Assembly (NCBI GenBank): GCA_016711605.1
Contig: JADJSS010000047.1
Coordinates: forward strand, 51,887 to 115,886
DNA length: 64,000 nucleotides
DNA from: Saprospirales bacterium
GTDB taxonomy: Bacteria; Bacteroidota; Bacteroidia; Chitinophagales; JADIYW01
Direction of reading: 5' to 3'
The notes beneath the pieces are model-generated. The model was not told where the DNA came from. It worked only from the letters and a program-made list of their open reading frames with translations, and ran no database searches. A program made the translations under genes and the position numbers. Below, piece by piece: positions 52,756-62,635 of this stretch (positions are counted from its first letter, which is position 1; each line of letters opens with the position of its first letter).

Positions 52756-54939
52756 TTATTTACTGAATAACATTTCTCGGTATTTCGGTAATGGCCACAA
52801 TTCATCGTCCACAATGCCTTCTAAACTGTCAGTTATTTCACGCATTTCATCCATTAATGGTTTTACTTTGTCGCAGTACAATGCAGCTTGTTTTTTTGCA
52901 TTCGTAAGTTCATTTCCTTTCACACGTAAATCAAACATTTCCTTATCTAAAGTCACTAATTTATCAATACCTTCAGAAATTTGTTTTAAAATATTGACTT
53001 GTGTTTTTGCATCAATGCCAACTTCTTTCAAACCTTTTACATTCGTAATTAATTTATTTTGATATTCGATACAAGCAGGAATAATTTGATTGATGACGAT
53101 TTCACCTAAAGCACGCGATTCAATTTGTATCGCTTTTATATAGTTTTCCAAAGCAATTTCATAACGTGCTTCTGCTTCTCGGTGCGAATAAATTTCTAAT
53201 GATTCAAATAATTTCAAAGTTTTTTCTGAAACAAATGCATCTAATGCAGTTGGTGTGTTTTTGTTATTACTTAAACCACGTTTTTTTGCTTCTTTGTGCC
53301 AATCATCAGAATAATTATCGCCTTCAAACATAATTTTTTTCGCTTCTTTGATTGTCTTACGTAACACTTTCAAAATCGCCACATCTTTGTAATCACCAGC
53401 TTTAATGTATTCATCTACTTCTGTTTTAAACAGGCGCAATTGTTCTGTTACAATTGTATTTAAAACTGTCATTGGCAAACCACAATTTGCAGATGAACCA
53501 ACAGCACGGAATTCAAATTTATTACCTGTAAATGCAAACGGCGATGTTCGATTTCTATCGGTATTGTCCAACATAATATCTGGAATACTGTTGTGGATAT
53601 CTAAACGCAACGTGATATTATCTTGTTCATCAAATTTATCTTCATCTACACGTTTTTCAATCAATTCTAATACATTTTTTAAATACGAACCAGAAAACAC
53701 TGAAATAATTGCTGGTGGCGCTTCGTTTGCACCTAAACGATGATCATTACCATGTGATGCCACAGATGCACGCAACAATTCTTCGTGACGATTTACTGCA
53801 GCTATTGTATTAATAAAGAAAGTCAGAAATTGCAAGTTGGTTCTTGGTGTTTTTCCTGGTGATAATAAGTTGACACCTGTATCGGTACCCATACTCCAGT
53901 TGTTGTGCTTGCCGCTACCGTTGATGCCTGCAAATGGTTTTTCATGGAATAATACTTTCAATTTATGTTTACTCGACACTCTGTCCATCACATCCATTAA
54001 TAATGAATTGTGGTCAACTGCTAAATTGGCTTCTTCAAACATAGGTGCACACTCAAATTGTGAAGGTGCTACTTCGTTATGTCTTGTTCTTACAGGAATT
54101 CCTAATTTTAACGATTCAATTTCAAAATCGCGCATAAAAGCATACACACGTTCTGGAATGGCACCAAAGTAATGATCTTCTAATTGCTGTCCTTTTGGCG
54201 AACGACGTCCTAACAACGTTCTGCCACACATCACTAAATCTGGACGCGCATAATACATTGCACTATCTACTAAAAAGTATTCCTGTTCCCAACCAAGTGT
54301 TGTATTTACATGTTTTACATCTCTGTCAAAATAGTGACAAACTTCTGTTGCTGCTTGATCTAAAATTTGAATAGATTTTAGCAAAGGTGCTTTGAAATCT
54401 AAAGTTTCACCTGTATAAGAAATAAAAATAGTTGGAATGCATAATGTTTTTCCATTGCCAACCGTCATAATAAATGCTGGTGAAGTAACGTCCCAAGCTG
54501 TGTAGCCACGCGCTTCAAAAGTAGCACGGATGCCACCTGATGGAAATGAAGAAGCATCAGGTTCTTGTTGAGCTAAAGATTCTGCACTAAATTCTTCAAT
54601 ACCACTTCCGTTTTTAGGTACAAAAAAGGAATCATGTTTTTCTGCTGTTGTTCCAGTTAATGGCTGAAACCAATGTGTATAATGAGTTGCACCTTGTTTC
54701 ATTGCCCAAGCTTTCATGGCTGAAGCTACCTGGTCTGCAATATCTCTATCTACTTTTTTACCGTCTTTAATGCAGGCTGCTAATCGCTTATAAGCATCTG
54801 AAGGTAAGAATTCTTTCATTTGTTGGTTACCAAATACTGCAGATGCGAAAAAATCGGAAATTTTTTCTGCTGGTAATTCTACGTTAAGTTTTGGACGTGA
54901 TGAAAATGCAGATAATGCATTAAATCTGGTTTTTGACAT
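52756..54939 (-). CDS. glnN: Glutamine synthetase type III
   Basis: GSIII makes glutamine from glutamate, ammonia and ATP. The 727-residue length and the sequence blocks AWDVTSPAFIM, WEQEYFLVDSAMYYARPDLVM, RHNEVAPSQFECAPMFEEANLAVDHN and FHEKPFAGINGSGKHNNWS identify type III (GlnN) rather than the 450-residue type I. The substrate and metal residues are in place. A strong terminator follows. It is the main ammonia-assimilation enzyme visible here, and its neighbours are unrelated in function. Confidence 0.95.
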   Translation of the reverse strand: MSKTRFNALSAFSSRPKLNVELPAEKISDFFASAVFGNQQMKEFLPSDAYKRLAACIKDGKKVDRDIADQVASAMKAWAMKQGATHYTHWFQPLTGTTAEKHDSFFVPKNGSGIEEFSAESLAQQEPDASSFPSGGIRATFEARGYTAWDVTSPAFIMTVGNGKTLCIPTIFISYTGETLDFKAPLLKSIQILDQAATEVCHYFDRDVKHVNTTLGWEQEYFLVDSAMYYARPDLVMCGRTLLGRRSPKGQQLEDHYFGAIPERVYAFMRDFEIESLKLGIPVRTRHNEVAPSQFECAPMFEEANLAVDHNSLLMDVMDRVSSKHKLKVLFHEKPFAGINGSGKHNNWSMGTDTGVNLLSPGKTPRTNLQFLTFFINTIAAVNRHEELLRASVASHGNDHRLGANEAPPAIISVFSGSYLKNVLELIEKRVDEDKFDEQDNITLRLDIHNSIPDIMLDNTDRNRTSPFAFTGNKFEFRAVGSSANCGLPMTVLNTIVTEQLRLFKTEVDEYIKAGDYKDVAILKVLRKTIKEAKKIMFEGDNYSDDWHKEAKKRGLSNNKNTPTALDAFVSEKTLKLFESLEIYSHREAEARYEIALENYIKAIQIESRALGEIVINQIIPACIEYQNKLITNVKGLKEVGIDAKTQVNILKQISEGIDKLVTLDKEMFDLRVKGNELTNAKKQAALYCDKVKPLMDEMREITDSLEGIVDDELWPLPKYREMLFSK

Positions 54940-55013
54940 ACTCTGTTTTTTTTGTTCTGTAAATATGCAGAAAAAATTATATCAATTAAAACAGAAAGAA
55001 GATTTTTTTGAAA

Positions 55014-56300
55014 TTAGTTTTGAACAGCAACTGTTGCAATTTTTGTCGTAATAGGTTCTTTACGAGTTAAGCACAATCCAATAAGAAGAAATGGAATGGC
55101 AATAGAACGATAGCGAACTATAGCACCAGAATTATTTACAATTAATCCAATTAAAAACAGTGTACTGAATCCAAATAAGATGCAAAACATTGCATATGGA
55201 TTTGAAATAATAGATTTGAAATTTGCAGAAAATAGTAGAATAACAATGATAAATAAAATTAGATAAGTCTCTACTGATGCTAAAATAGGTAAAATATTGC
55301 TACAGTCGCTTGGAAAAGGTCTAACAAAAGGATTAATAATAGCTTCCCAGATTAACAATAAACTTCCCGAGATATTATGTGGAACATGTTCTACGGAAAA
55401 TGTCATATTGCCTGGTGAATTTAAAAAGTAAGTTCTTCGTACTAAAAATTCTTGTACAAAATTAAATTTAGGATAAACTGTGTCCATAAACACTAGCAAT
55501 AAGAAACATGCTATTATAGTAATCAAATAGATACTTACAGAACTTGGTTTTTTAAATTCAAATTTAGAGTAAAACAAAATTCCAGAAATTAGAGGCATCA
55601 TAAAGGCAAGTAAATAAATGCGAATATAACCAAGAAGTACAAGTCCAATAATGGTTAGAAATAAATTTCGTCTAGTATAGTTTCCTTTTAATATGAAATC
55701 TAAATTATAAAGAATTATTCCCAGCGAAAATATAACCAATGCTTCTTTATGCACGCCTGAAGTCCAAAATACTATTGACGGAATTCCAAACAATATAAAT
55801 TGAAGCATTTTTTTGCTGTAAACTTTATTCTCAAAAAACAGATACAAATTATAAGTGCCGAAAAAAGAAAGAAAGGAGAAAATGATTGCATGTACATTAT
55901 ATACACCAAAAGAAAATAATCGAATAAATGCATTTACACGTACCACAAAATAATTGCTACTGTCAAACCAAAAATGCATGGTTTCCGTATATGGCTGCAT
56001 AATACTTGGAACTGGTGTAAAATCATTAAATCCTATCAGTAATTTTAGATAAATGAATGGATTTTGGAGCATGGCTGAATGCACAATATTTGCATCATCA
56101 AAATATACGTAGGTGTCACCACCACTTAACATACGTGTTTTAAATAAATAACCAAATAAAATTGCACTGAAAGCTTTTAATGAGAAACCGATTAATAACA
56201 CATTTTTGGAAATAGAAGCAGATTTGAAATAACGCTTACTATTGATTACCAATAACAGTATCATAAAAAAGACTAATGGCGTAACTATTTCTTTAATCAT
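55014..56300 (-). CDS. Multi-pass membrane protein, GT-C or polymerase-like
   Basis: The 428-residue protein has about eleven hydrophobic helices. It has a loop SGGDTYVYFDDANIVHS near residue 60 with acidic residues and another long loop near residue 300 (VRRTYFLNSPGNMTFSVEHVPHNISG). These resemble the catalytic-loop layout of GT-C sugar transferases or O-antigen polymerases. No family assignment is certain. It is divergent from purL. Confidence 0.5.
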   Translation of the reverse strand: MIKEIVTPLVFFMILLLVINSKRYFKSASISKNVLLIGFSLKAFSAILFGYLFKTRMLSGGDTYVYFDDANIVHSAMLQNPFIYLKLLIGFNDFTPVPSIMQPYTETMHFWFDSSNYFVVRVNAFIRLFSFGVYNVHAIIFSFLSFFGTYNLYLFFENKVYSKKMLQFILFGIPSIVFWTSGVHKEALVIFSLGIILYNLDFILKGNYTRRNLFLTIIGLVLLGYIRIYLLAFMMPLISGILFYSKFEFKKPSSVSIYLITIIACFLLLVFMDTVYPKFNFVQEFLVRRTYFLNSPGNMTFSVEHVPHNISGSLLLIWEAIINPFVRPFPSDCSNILPILASVETYLILFIIVILLFSANFKSIISNPYAMFCILFGFSTLFLIGLIVNNSGAIVRYRSIAIPFLLIGLCLTRKEPITTKIATVAVQN

Positions 56301-56360
56301 TTTAGGAGCAATGCAGGGTAAAAATAAGCAATTTATTTAAAAGATAATAATTAATGGATT

Positions 56361-56387
56361 TTGGTTGCATAGAAATCGCTATTTTTG
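56361..56387 (+). promoter_or_regulatory. Likely purL promoter
   Basis: TTG (56361-56363), a 16-base spacer and TATTTTTG (56380-56387) lie 31 bases before the purL ATG. The spacer is shorter than usual. Confidence 0.4.
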
Positions 56388-56418
56388 AGGAATTGTTTAA
56401 TCATATCATACATAAATC

Positions 56419-58632
56419 ATGAGCCAACTTTTAGTTAACGAAGATATTGCAAAATCATTGGGTCTTTTGCCAGAAGAATATCAAAAAATACAAGATATTT
56501 TAGGCAGAATTCCAACCTTTACGGAACTTAGCATTTATTCTGTGATGTGGAGTGAACATTGTAGTTACAAAAATTCTATCACTTATCTCAAAAAACTACC
56601 AAGAAAAGGCAAAGCTTTATTAGTGGAAGCTGGTGAGGAAAATGCAGGTTTAGTAGATATCGGTGACGGTTGGGCTTGTGCTTTTAAAATTGAATCGCAT
56701 AACCATCCAAGTGCTGTAGAACCATTTCAAGGAGCAGCAACTGGTGTTGGCGGAATTTCCAGAGATATTTTTACCATGGGTGCGCGTCCAATTGCATCGT
56801 TAAACTCTTTGCGTTTTGGTGAACTTGCTAATAAAAAAACACAACATTTATTAAAAGGCGTGGTGAAAGGTATTTCACATTATGGAAATTGTTTCGGTGT
56901 ACCAACGGTTGCTGGCGAAGTATATTTCGATGATTGTTATCAGGTAAATCCGTTAGTAAATGCGATGAGTGTTGGCATTGTACGCGTTGGCGAAACTATT
57001 TCTGCAACATCTGAAGGTGCAGGCAATCCTATATATATTGTTGGCGCATCTACAGGAAAAGACGGAATTCATGGTGCAACTTTTGCTTCTGAAGATTTAG
57101 GTGAAGATGCAGAAGATAAAATTCCATCCGTACAAGTTGGCGATCCGTTTACAGAAAAATTATTGTTAGAAGCTACGCTTGAAGTAATAAAAACTGGTGC
57201 AGTGGTTGGTATGCAAGATATGGGTGCGGCTGGTATTACTTGTTCTACCAATGAAATGAGTGCGAAAGGAAAACATGGTATGAAAATCTGGTTAGATAAA
57301 GTGCCAACTCGCCAACGTAACATGCAGCCATTTGAAATCTTATTGTCAGAATCACAAGAACGAATGTTGATTGTGGTACAAAAAGGCAAAGAAGATTTGG
57401 TTGAAAAAGTGTTTGAAAAATGGGATTTGCATTGTGCTATTATTGGAGAAGTTACTGAAGGCAATTTAGTACAATATTACATGAATGACGAATTGGTAGC
57501 TGAAGTTCCTGCAGATACATTGGTGCTTGGTGGAGGCGCTCCAGTTTATCAACGAAGTACAAAAAAACCTGCGTATCATTTGGAAAGAGATAAATTTGAT
57601 TTAGATAAAATTCCATTTCCAAATAGTTATATTGATGTAGCAAAAGAGTTGGTGCAAAATCCAAATATTGCTTCCAAACGATTTATTTATAAGCAATATG
57701 ATTCGATGGTTGGTATTAATAATGCTAGTACGAACCGACCAAGTGATGCTGCTGTGATTCGTTTGAAAGATTCTAAAAAAGGGTTGGTAATGACGGTAGA
57801 TTGCAACTCGCGTTATGTATATGCTGATGCTTATAAAGGTGGTGCGATTGCAGTTTCAGAAGCAGCAAGAAATATAGTGTGTACAGGTGCAAAACCAGTG
57901 GCAATTACGAATTGCTTAAACTTCGGAAATCCTTACGATGAAGAAGTGTATTGGAATTTTGTGCATGCATTAGAAGGAATGGGTGACGCTTGTATTCAGT
58001 TTGAAACACCAGTAACAGGTGGCAATGTTTCGTTTTATAATCAATCGCCGAACAGAGCCGTAAATCCAACACCAACGATTGGTATGTTGGGTTTAATTGA
58101 TAACGTCGACAATATGATGACGTTAGATTTTAAAAACGAAGGTGATTTAATTTATTTAATTGGTGAATGCAAAAATGATATTGCTAGTTCAGAATATTTA
58201 GTACATCATCATAAAATAGAACTATCACCAGCACCACATTTTGAATTAAAAGAAGAAGCGCAAATACAAGATGCTGTTGCACAATTAATCTCTAATAAAT
58301 TAATTTTATCTGCACACGACTTAAGCGAAGGTGGTTTGTTTATTGCTGTTTTAGAAAGTGCTATGTCGCGCAACTTTGGTTTTGAAATTACGACTTGTTC
58401 ATCGATTCGTAAAGATGCTTGTTTGTTTGGCGAAGGACAAAGCCGTGTAGTGGTTTCTATTGCTGTTGATACAAAAGAAAATTTTGAAAACTTCTTAAAA
58501 ATCAACCATATTCCAAATCGTTTCTTAGGAACTGTAAAAGGAAAAAATATTTTGATTGATGCTGAAAATTTCGGAACTATTTCTGAATATAAAGAGTTGT
58601 ATGATACGGCAATTGAGAAGTATTTTGTATGA
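56419..58632 (+). CDS. purL: Phosphoribosylformylglycinamidine synthase, large subunit
   Basis: PurL (FGAM synthase) converts FGAR to FGAM in de novo purine synthesis with ammonia from PurQ. The 737-residue short form has SEHCSYKNS, the ATP/metal-binding SHNHPSAVEPFQGAATGVGG and DIFTMGARPIA, GMQDMGAAGITCSTNEMSAKG, and the second half DCNSRYVYADAYKGG. Length is right for the three-subunit type, so separate PurQ and PurS are needed; they are not in this window. The next gene overlaps its stop by four bases. Confidence 0.95.
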   Translation: MSQLLVNEDIAKSLGLLPEEYQKIQDILGRIPTFTELSIYSVMWSEHCSYKNSITYLKKLPRKGKALLVEAGEENAGLVDIGDGWACAFKIESHNHPSAVEPFQGAATGVGGISRDIFTMGARPIASLNSLRFGELANKKTQHLLKGVVKGISHYGNCFGVPTVAGEVYFDDCYQVNPLVNAMSVGIVRVGETISATSEGAGNPIYIVGASTGKDGIHGATFASEDLGEDAEDKIPSVQVGDPFTEKLLLEATLEVIKTGAVVGMQDMGAAGITCSTNEMSAKGKHGMKIWLDKVPTRQRNMQPFEILLSESQERMLIVVQKGKEDLVEKVFEKWDLHCAIIGEVTEGNLVQYYMNDELVAEVPADTLVLGGGAPVYQRSTKKPAYHLERDKFDLDKIPFPNSYIDVAKELVQNPNIASKRFIYKQYDSMVGINNASTNRPSDAAVIRLKDSKKGLVMTVDCNSRYVYADAYKGGAIAVSEAARNIVCTGAKPVAITNCLNFGNPYDEEVYWNFVHALEGMGDACIQFETPVTGGNVSFYNQSPNRAVNPTPTIGMLGLIDNVDNMMTLDFKNEGDLIYLIGECKNDIASSEYLVHHHKIELSPAPHFELKEEAQIQDAVAQLISNKLILSAHDLSEGGLFIAVLESAMSRNFGFEITTCSSIRKDACLFGEGQSRVVVSIAVDTKENFENFLKINHIPNRFLGTVKGKNILIDAENFGTISEYKELYDTAIEKYFV

Positions 58633-59157
58633 AATACAAACATAAGAAATTAAAAATATATTGGACATTTTTTTGGATGCTGATATGGATATTAGGAATC
58701 TATGTTGCAATTACAAAATCTTACAAATGTAGTTCCATTTGGATTTATACTTCAATAATTTTACATGTGGTAAGTTTAGTTTCAATTTATATAATTTGGG
58801 ACAGCGACAATGTTTATAAACTTCCAAATTCCAAATTAAGTTTTACTGAAATTTTAGAGAATTGTTTTTGCTATACTTGGTATAGTATATGTTTTTCTGT
58901 TAGTATTTTTTTCATCGAAATATGATTCTAATCAACTTAGAAAATATGGCGTCAAAACACAATCGATTGTCATTTTAAGTTATCAAGATAAGCCGTTTAC
59001 AAGTCGTCAATTAGATAGATTTTTAAAAATTGAATATTCTTATAATAATAAAAGCTATCATCAACAATTCAGAGATTCAGATACTTTATTTAGAGTTGGT
59101 GATTCAATAAAGATTTTACATTCTTCCAAAGATCCTGAATTATTCAAACTTGATTAA
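58629..59157 (+). CDS. DUF3592-like membrane protein, frameshifted
   Basis: The first frame (58629-58925) has two or three membrane helices and starts inside the purL stop by four bases. A second frame, reached if the T7 run at 58907-58913 is T8, continues as SSKYDSNQLRKYGVKTQSIVILSYQ and then KIEYSYNNKSYHQQF, GDSIKILHSSKDPELFKLD, ending at 59157. The second half has the strand pattern and GDSIKI turn of DUF3592-type extracytoplasmic domains. The protein of about 175 residues resembles the one at 62243-62623 in layout. Function is unknown. Confidence 0.55.
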
Positions 59158-59340
59158 TAAAACCACAGCCAAAGTTCATGTCTCACAAACCATTCAAATG
59201 AACTATTTAAACTAGCTGAATAAAATATTTTGGATATTTATTACATTGTAATAAATATCTATTTGAATTTAGATGTTTTTTTGTGTAAAATTGCTTCTTA
59301 GAAATTAAGAATTAATCAAACTAAAAATAAATACAACAAC

Positions 59341-60162
59341 ATGAAAAATATTTTTCTTCTGCTTTTAGTTAATATGCTGTTATTGAGTTGCAACAGCAAT
59401 GCACAACAACAACAACAAGACAAATTACCAGTACACGATAGTTTAAAAATTGATTCTAAGATATTGAATGAAACTAGAATAATTAATATTTGGACACCAC
59501 CAAATTATGCAACAAGCACAGATTCATTGCCAGTACTCTACATGCCAGATGGTGGTTTGCAAGAAGATTTTCCACACATTGCGAATACAGTTGCTGAATT
59601 GGTAAATAATAAAACCATTCGTCCTGTAATAGTAGTTGGTATTGAAAATATACAACGCAGAAAAGATTTATCTGGTCCAACAGAAATTGAAGAAGATAAA
59701 AAAATTGCGCCAGTTATTGGTGGTGCAGAAAAATTCAGAAGTTTTATAAATGATGAATTATTTTCCGAAATAAATAAACGTTATAGAACTACAACTGAAA
59801 AAGGAATAATTGGTGAATCATTAGCCGGACTTTTTATAGTGGAGACATTTTTTATAGCACCTGATATGTTTGATTTTTATATTGCAATGGATCCTTCTTT
59901 ATGGTGGAACAATCATTATTTAATTAGAACTGCAAAAGATAATTTAGCAAAATTTCCAACTAACCCAAAACGGCTGTGGTTTGCTGGTTCAAAAACAAAA
60001 GATATTTCAGTTTACACCAAAGAATTTTCTAAAATATTGGCAACACAGCAACTTAAAAATTTGAGTTGGAAATTTTCAGATGAACCTAAAGAAAAACACA
60101 ATACTATTTACAGAGCAACTAAAGAGAAAGCATTGATTTGGTCACTAAGTCCAAGTAAATAA
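59341..60162 (+). CDS. Putative esterase (esterase D type) lipoprotein
   Basis: The 273-residue protein has a lipobox (LLSC) and a short polyglutamine tract right after it (QQQQQ near residue 23). It matches the alpha/beta-hydrolase putative-esterase family: RIINIWTPPNY, DSLPVLYMPDGGLQED, VVGIENIQRRKD, and the nucleophile GIIGESLAGLF, with an aspartate loop in FAGSKTKD and a late histidine (KEKHNT). Substrates of such enzymes include siderophores and acyl-sugars, but none is indicated here. It is single-gene, with about 180 bases of non-coding DNA upstream. Confidence 0.82.
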   Translation: MKNIFLLLLVNMLLLSCNSNAQQQQQDKLPVHDSLKIDSKILNETRIINIWTPPNYATSTDSLPVLYMPDGGLQEDFPHIANTVAELVNNKTIRPVIVVGIENIQRRKDLSGPTEIEEDKKIAPVIGGAEKFRSFINDELFSEINKRYRTTTEKGIIGESLAGLFIVETFFIAPDMFDFYIAMDPSLWWNNHYLIRTAKDNLAKFPTNPKRLWFAGSKTKDISVYTKEFSKILATQQLKNLSWKFSDEPKEKHNTIYRATKEKALIWSLSPSK

Positions 60163-60262
60163 TTGTATTATTATTTTCCATTTTATTTCATTTTTGGTTT
60201 GTAACAAAAGTAGCGGAATAAGATAACGTTGATGTTTAATTTTGTAGCATAAAATAAATAAA

Positions 60263-60475
60263 ATGTACTATCTACAAAAATATATGCTAACGATTATTGG
60301 AATTTTAATGGGTGCTATTGCTGGCTTTGCTTACTACTATTTTGTAGGTTGTGCCAGCGGAACTTGTTCTATTACATCGAGTCCAATAAACAGCACTTTG
60401 TACGGCGCACTTTTGGGTGGCTTGTTATTTAACATGTTTCAAAAGGATAAAAAAGATATTTCATCACCCAAATAA
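60263..60475 (+). CDS. DUF6132 family small membrane protein
   Basis: The 70-residue protein has two glycine-rich membrane helices (IIGILMGAIAGFAYYYF and LYGALLGGLLFNMF) separated by a GCASGTCSITSSP loop with two cysteines. This is the pattern of DUF6132 proteins, often near rhodanese or redox genes. A TAATTTTG box lies 18 bases upstream of the start. Function is unknown. Confidence 0.75.
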   Translation: MYYLQKYMLTIIGILMGAIAGFAYYYFVGCASGTCSITSSPINSTLYGALLGGLLFNMFQKDKKDISSPK

Positions 60476-60521
60476 ATTAGGACTATAAAAGCTACTAAAA
60501 AGAGTATCCTTTTAAATAATA

Positions 60522-61889
60522 CTATCTCGGTTTTTTTCTTTCTTGTTTTTCCTTAATAACAATCTTTGTATTTGCTTCTTCAATTTTATATTTCTTACCT
60601 TTCACTTTTTCGTCTTTGATAGCAAGCAATACAGATTTCAGTTTACTTGCACGAATGGCTACAAAAGAAGAGAAATCTTTTACTTCAATTAAACCAATAT
60701 CGTCTTTTTCTAATTTTCCTTTTTGAGCTAAAAAACCTACGATATCTACTTTGTTGAGTTTGTTTTTTTTGCCACCATTAATGTAAAGTGTAGTGAATAC
60801 TGGTGGTTTAGGCAATGGATGATTCGTCGAAACTTCCATTACTTCGATTGTTTCTTCAAGGTATGCAGGACGCTTTTCATCTTTATGTAAAATTAAATAT
60901 GCTGTGCCTGATGCATGCATACGTGCTGTTCTTCCATTGCGATGAATGAACTCATCTTCGGTTGCAGAAGGATGATAATGAATAACGTGTTTCATTTCTG
61001 GAATGTCTAATCCACGAGCTGCTAAATCAGTTGTGACTAAATAATGGATACTACCATTTCTAAATTGAACCAATGAACGTTCTCTGTCGTCTTGATCCAT
61101 TCCACCATGATAGAAAGTAGCAATGATTCCTCTTTCTTTCAATAATTCACAAGTGCGTTCTACAGATTCTCTGTGGTTGCAAAAAATCAAGGCAGCTTCA
61201 GAATCGAGTGAACATAACAAATTAAACAACACCTCAATTTTATCTTTGTCTTCTGATAAAATCAACTTCAAGGTCAAACCTTCTTTCACTTCATCTTTTG
61301 GTAAAAAATTCAATGTTGTTGGATAATTCGCACCAGCAAATTTTGGAATTTCGATACTTGATGTTGCAGAAACCAACACACGTTTTTGTAGTTTTCCTAA
61401 ACAGCGAATGATAAACGACATTTGTTCTTGAAAACCTAAATCCAGCGATTTGTCAAATTCATCTAATACCAAAAAATCTACTTCATTAAAATCAAACGAT
61501 TTTCGTTGTATGTGATCCATAATTCTTCCAGGTGTTCCAATCAACACTGCTGGTGGTGTGCTTAGGTTTTGTATTTCTATTAATTTAGAATGTCCACCAT
61601 AGCAAACATTTACTTTGAAACCAGTTTGCATTTTTTTCCAAACTTGTTCAATTTGCAATGCTAGTTCTCGTGATGGTGTCAATATTAAACATTGCACAGT
61701 GGTTTTATCTGGATCCAACAATTCTAAAATAGGTAATAGAAATGCTAGTGTTTTTCCTGAACCAGTTGGTGATAGCAACAAAACATTTTTTTCTTCAAGA
61801 ATAGCTTTCTGCGCTGCAACTTGCATTTCGTTCAAGCGTTCGATTCCTAATTTTTCTAAGTGTGTTGACAAAAGTGCTTTGTTTTCCAT
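60522..61889 (-). CDS. DbpA-like DEAD-box RNA helicase
   Basis: The 455-residue ATP-dependent RNA helicase has motif I SPTGSGKT, TPGR, motif II DEFD (in place of DEAD, a variant I associate with this Bacteroidota group), motif III SAT, and motif VI HRNGRTAR. It ends in a DbpA-type RNA-binding domain (KVDIVGFLAQKG, IEVKDFSSFVAIRASKLKSVL), which in DbpA recognises 23S rRNA during large-subunit assembly. The TACCTTTG box sits four bases before the ATG. Confidence 0.9.
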   Translation of the reverse strand: MENKALLSTHLEKLGIERLNEMQVAAQKAILEEKNVLLLSPTGSGKTLAFLLPILELLDPDKTTVQCLILTPSRELALQIEQVWKKMQTGFKVNVCYGGHSKLIEIQNLSTPPAVLIGTPGRIMDHIQRKSFDFNEVDFLVLDEFDKSLDLGFQEQMSFIIRCLGKLQKRVLVSATSSIEIPKFAGANYPTTLNFLPKDEVKEGLTLKLILSEDKDKIEVLFNLLCSLDSEAALIFCNHRESVERTCELLKERGIIATFYHGGMDQDDRERSLVQFRNGSIHYLVTTDLAARGLDIPEMKHVIHYHPSATEDEFIHRNGRTARMHASGTAYLILHKDEKRPAYLEETIEVMEVSTNHPLPKPPVFTTLYINGGKKNKLNKVDIVGFLAQKGKLEKDDIGLIEVKDFSSFVAIRASKLKSVLLAIKDEKVKGKKYKIEEANTKIVIKEKQERKKPR

Positions 61890-61893
61890 TTTG

Positions 61894-61901
61894 CAAAGGT
61901 A
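61894..61901 (-). promoter_or_regulatory. TAnnTTTG box 4 nt before the helicase start
   Basis: TACCTTTG on the minus strand ends exactly four bases before the ATG at 61889, implying leaderless transcription. No well-placed TTG is visible. Confidence 0.45.
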
Positions 61902-62050
61902 ACGACAATTAATTTAAAAGATTTTACACCATTATTTTCTTTGTGTATAATTTATTATAGATAGTTAAGTGTTCACTCAAAAGATTCACTTAATTTAGTA
62001 AAATTAGTTTGTCATTTGCTTTGCGCATTTGCGTTTTGGCTGAAAAAAAA

Positions 62051-62146
62051 ATGAGAATTGAAAACGATATAAAATTAGATTACAAAGACGTATTGTTTCG
62101 TCCAAAACGTTCTACTTTACATTCGCGTGAAGAAGTTGACTTTTGA
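62051..62146 (+). pseudogene. guaC: Duplicated 5' end of guaC
   Basis: The first 89 bases (62051-62139) are identical to 63039-63126 apart from one T (T3 at 62115-62117 versus T2 in the other copy). They encode the guaC start (MRIENDIKLDYKDVLFRP then KRSTLHSREEVD) in the correct frame, after which the sequence diverges and a stop follows at 62144-62146. It is a 31-residue remnant and cannot be a reductase. The 5' flanks of the two copies differ, so the shared block begins exactly at ATG. Confidence 0.8.
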
Positions 62147-62242
62147 TTTTAACTTAGTTAATTTCTAGTTACACTGAATCAGAAAAAAAAATGACTAATT
62201 TATACATTAAAAGATTTTATTAAAAACAATCAAAAAAGTATG

Positions 62243-62623
62243 TTATTTCGAATAGCTATCATTTTTATATGTATATACTAGTGCAATCCAAATGATACCA
62301 AAAAACAGTACAAGAAACGTAGCGTTGATAAACATACCTTTAAAGGAATACACTTTAGATAGGTTTCTCTTTGGCAGAAAAATCACGTTAACTGTAGAAT
62401 CAATATCATACACAACATTACTTTGACTTAAAAAATTGTTTGTTTTTCCATTGTAATTATATTGTATAATTGAATGATGGTATTGTCTTTTCAAACCAGA
62501 AGTTTGAAAACCAATTACTTTGCCTTTTGCTAGTTTACCAGAAAGCAAAAGCTGAATATTATTAATATTTGTAAAAAATAGAATTAAAATTATACCTATA
62601 AAATAAAAATGTAATTTTTTCAT
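62243..62623 (-). CDS. DUF3592-like membrane protein
   Basis: The 126-residue protein has an N-terminal membrane helix, a soluble part with VIGFQTSGLKRQYHHSIIQYNYNGKTNNF and SQSNVVYDIDSTVNVIFLPKRNLSKVY, and a C-terminal helix (NATFLVLFFGIIWIALVYTY). This is the arrangement of DUF3592-type proteins and like the C-part of the protein at 58629-59157. It lies between the two guaC start copies. A TAATTTTG box sits four bases before its ATG. Confidence 0.65.
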   Translation of the reverse strand: MKKLHFYFIGIILILFFTNINNIQLLLSGKLAKGKVIGFQTSGLKRQYHHSIIQYNYNGKTNNFLSQSNVVYDIDSTVNVIFLPKRNLSKVYSFKGMFINATFLVLFFGIIWIALVYTYKNDSYSK

Positions 62624-62627
62624 TTTG

Positions 62628-62635
62628 CAAAATTA
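62628..62635 (-). promoter_or_regulatory. TAnnTTTG box 4 nt before the DUF3592-like gene
   Basis: TAATTTTG on the minus strand ends exactly four bases before the ATG at 62623. The nearest TTG is 26 bases further upstream, too far for a standard spacer. Confidence 0.4.

Noticed and set aside
57069..57464. Antisense open frame of 131 codons in purL
   Set aside because: It is a shadow of purL on the other strand: no start context and no recognisable domain. Other long antisense frames (for example 37099-37440 and 53405-53743) are the same kind.
60522..61889. DEFD in place of DEAD as a possible loss of activity
   Set aside because: The acidic D-E and final D needed for ATP hydrolysis are present and other motifs are intact, so it is a tolerated variant.
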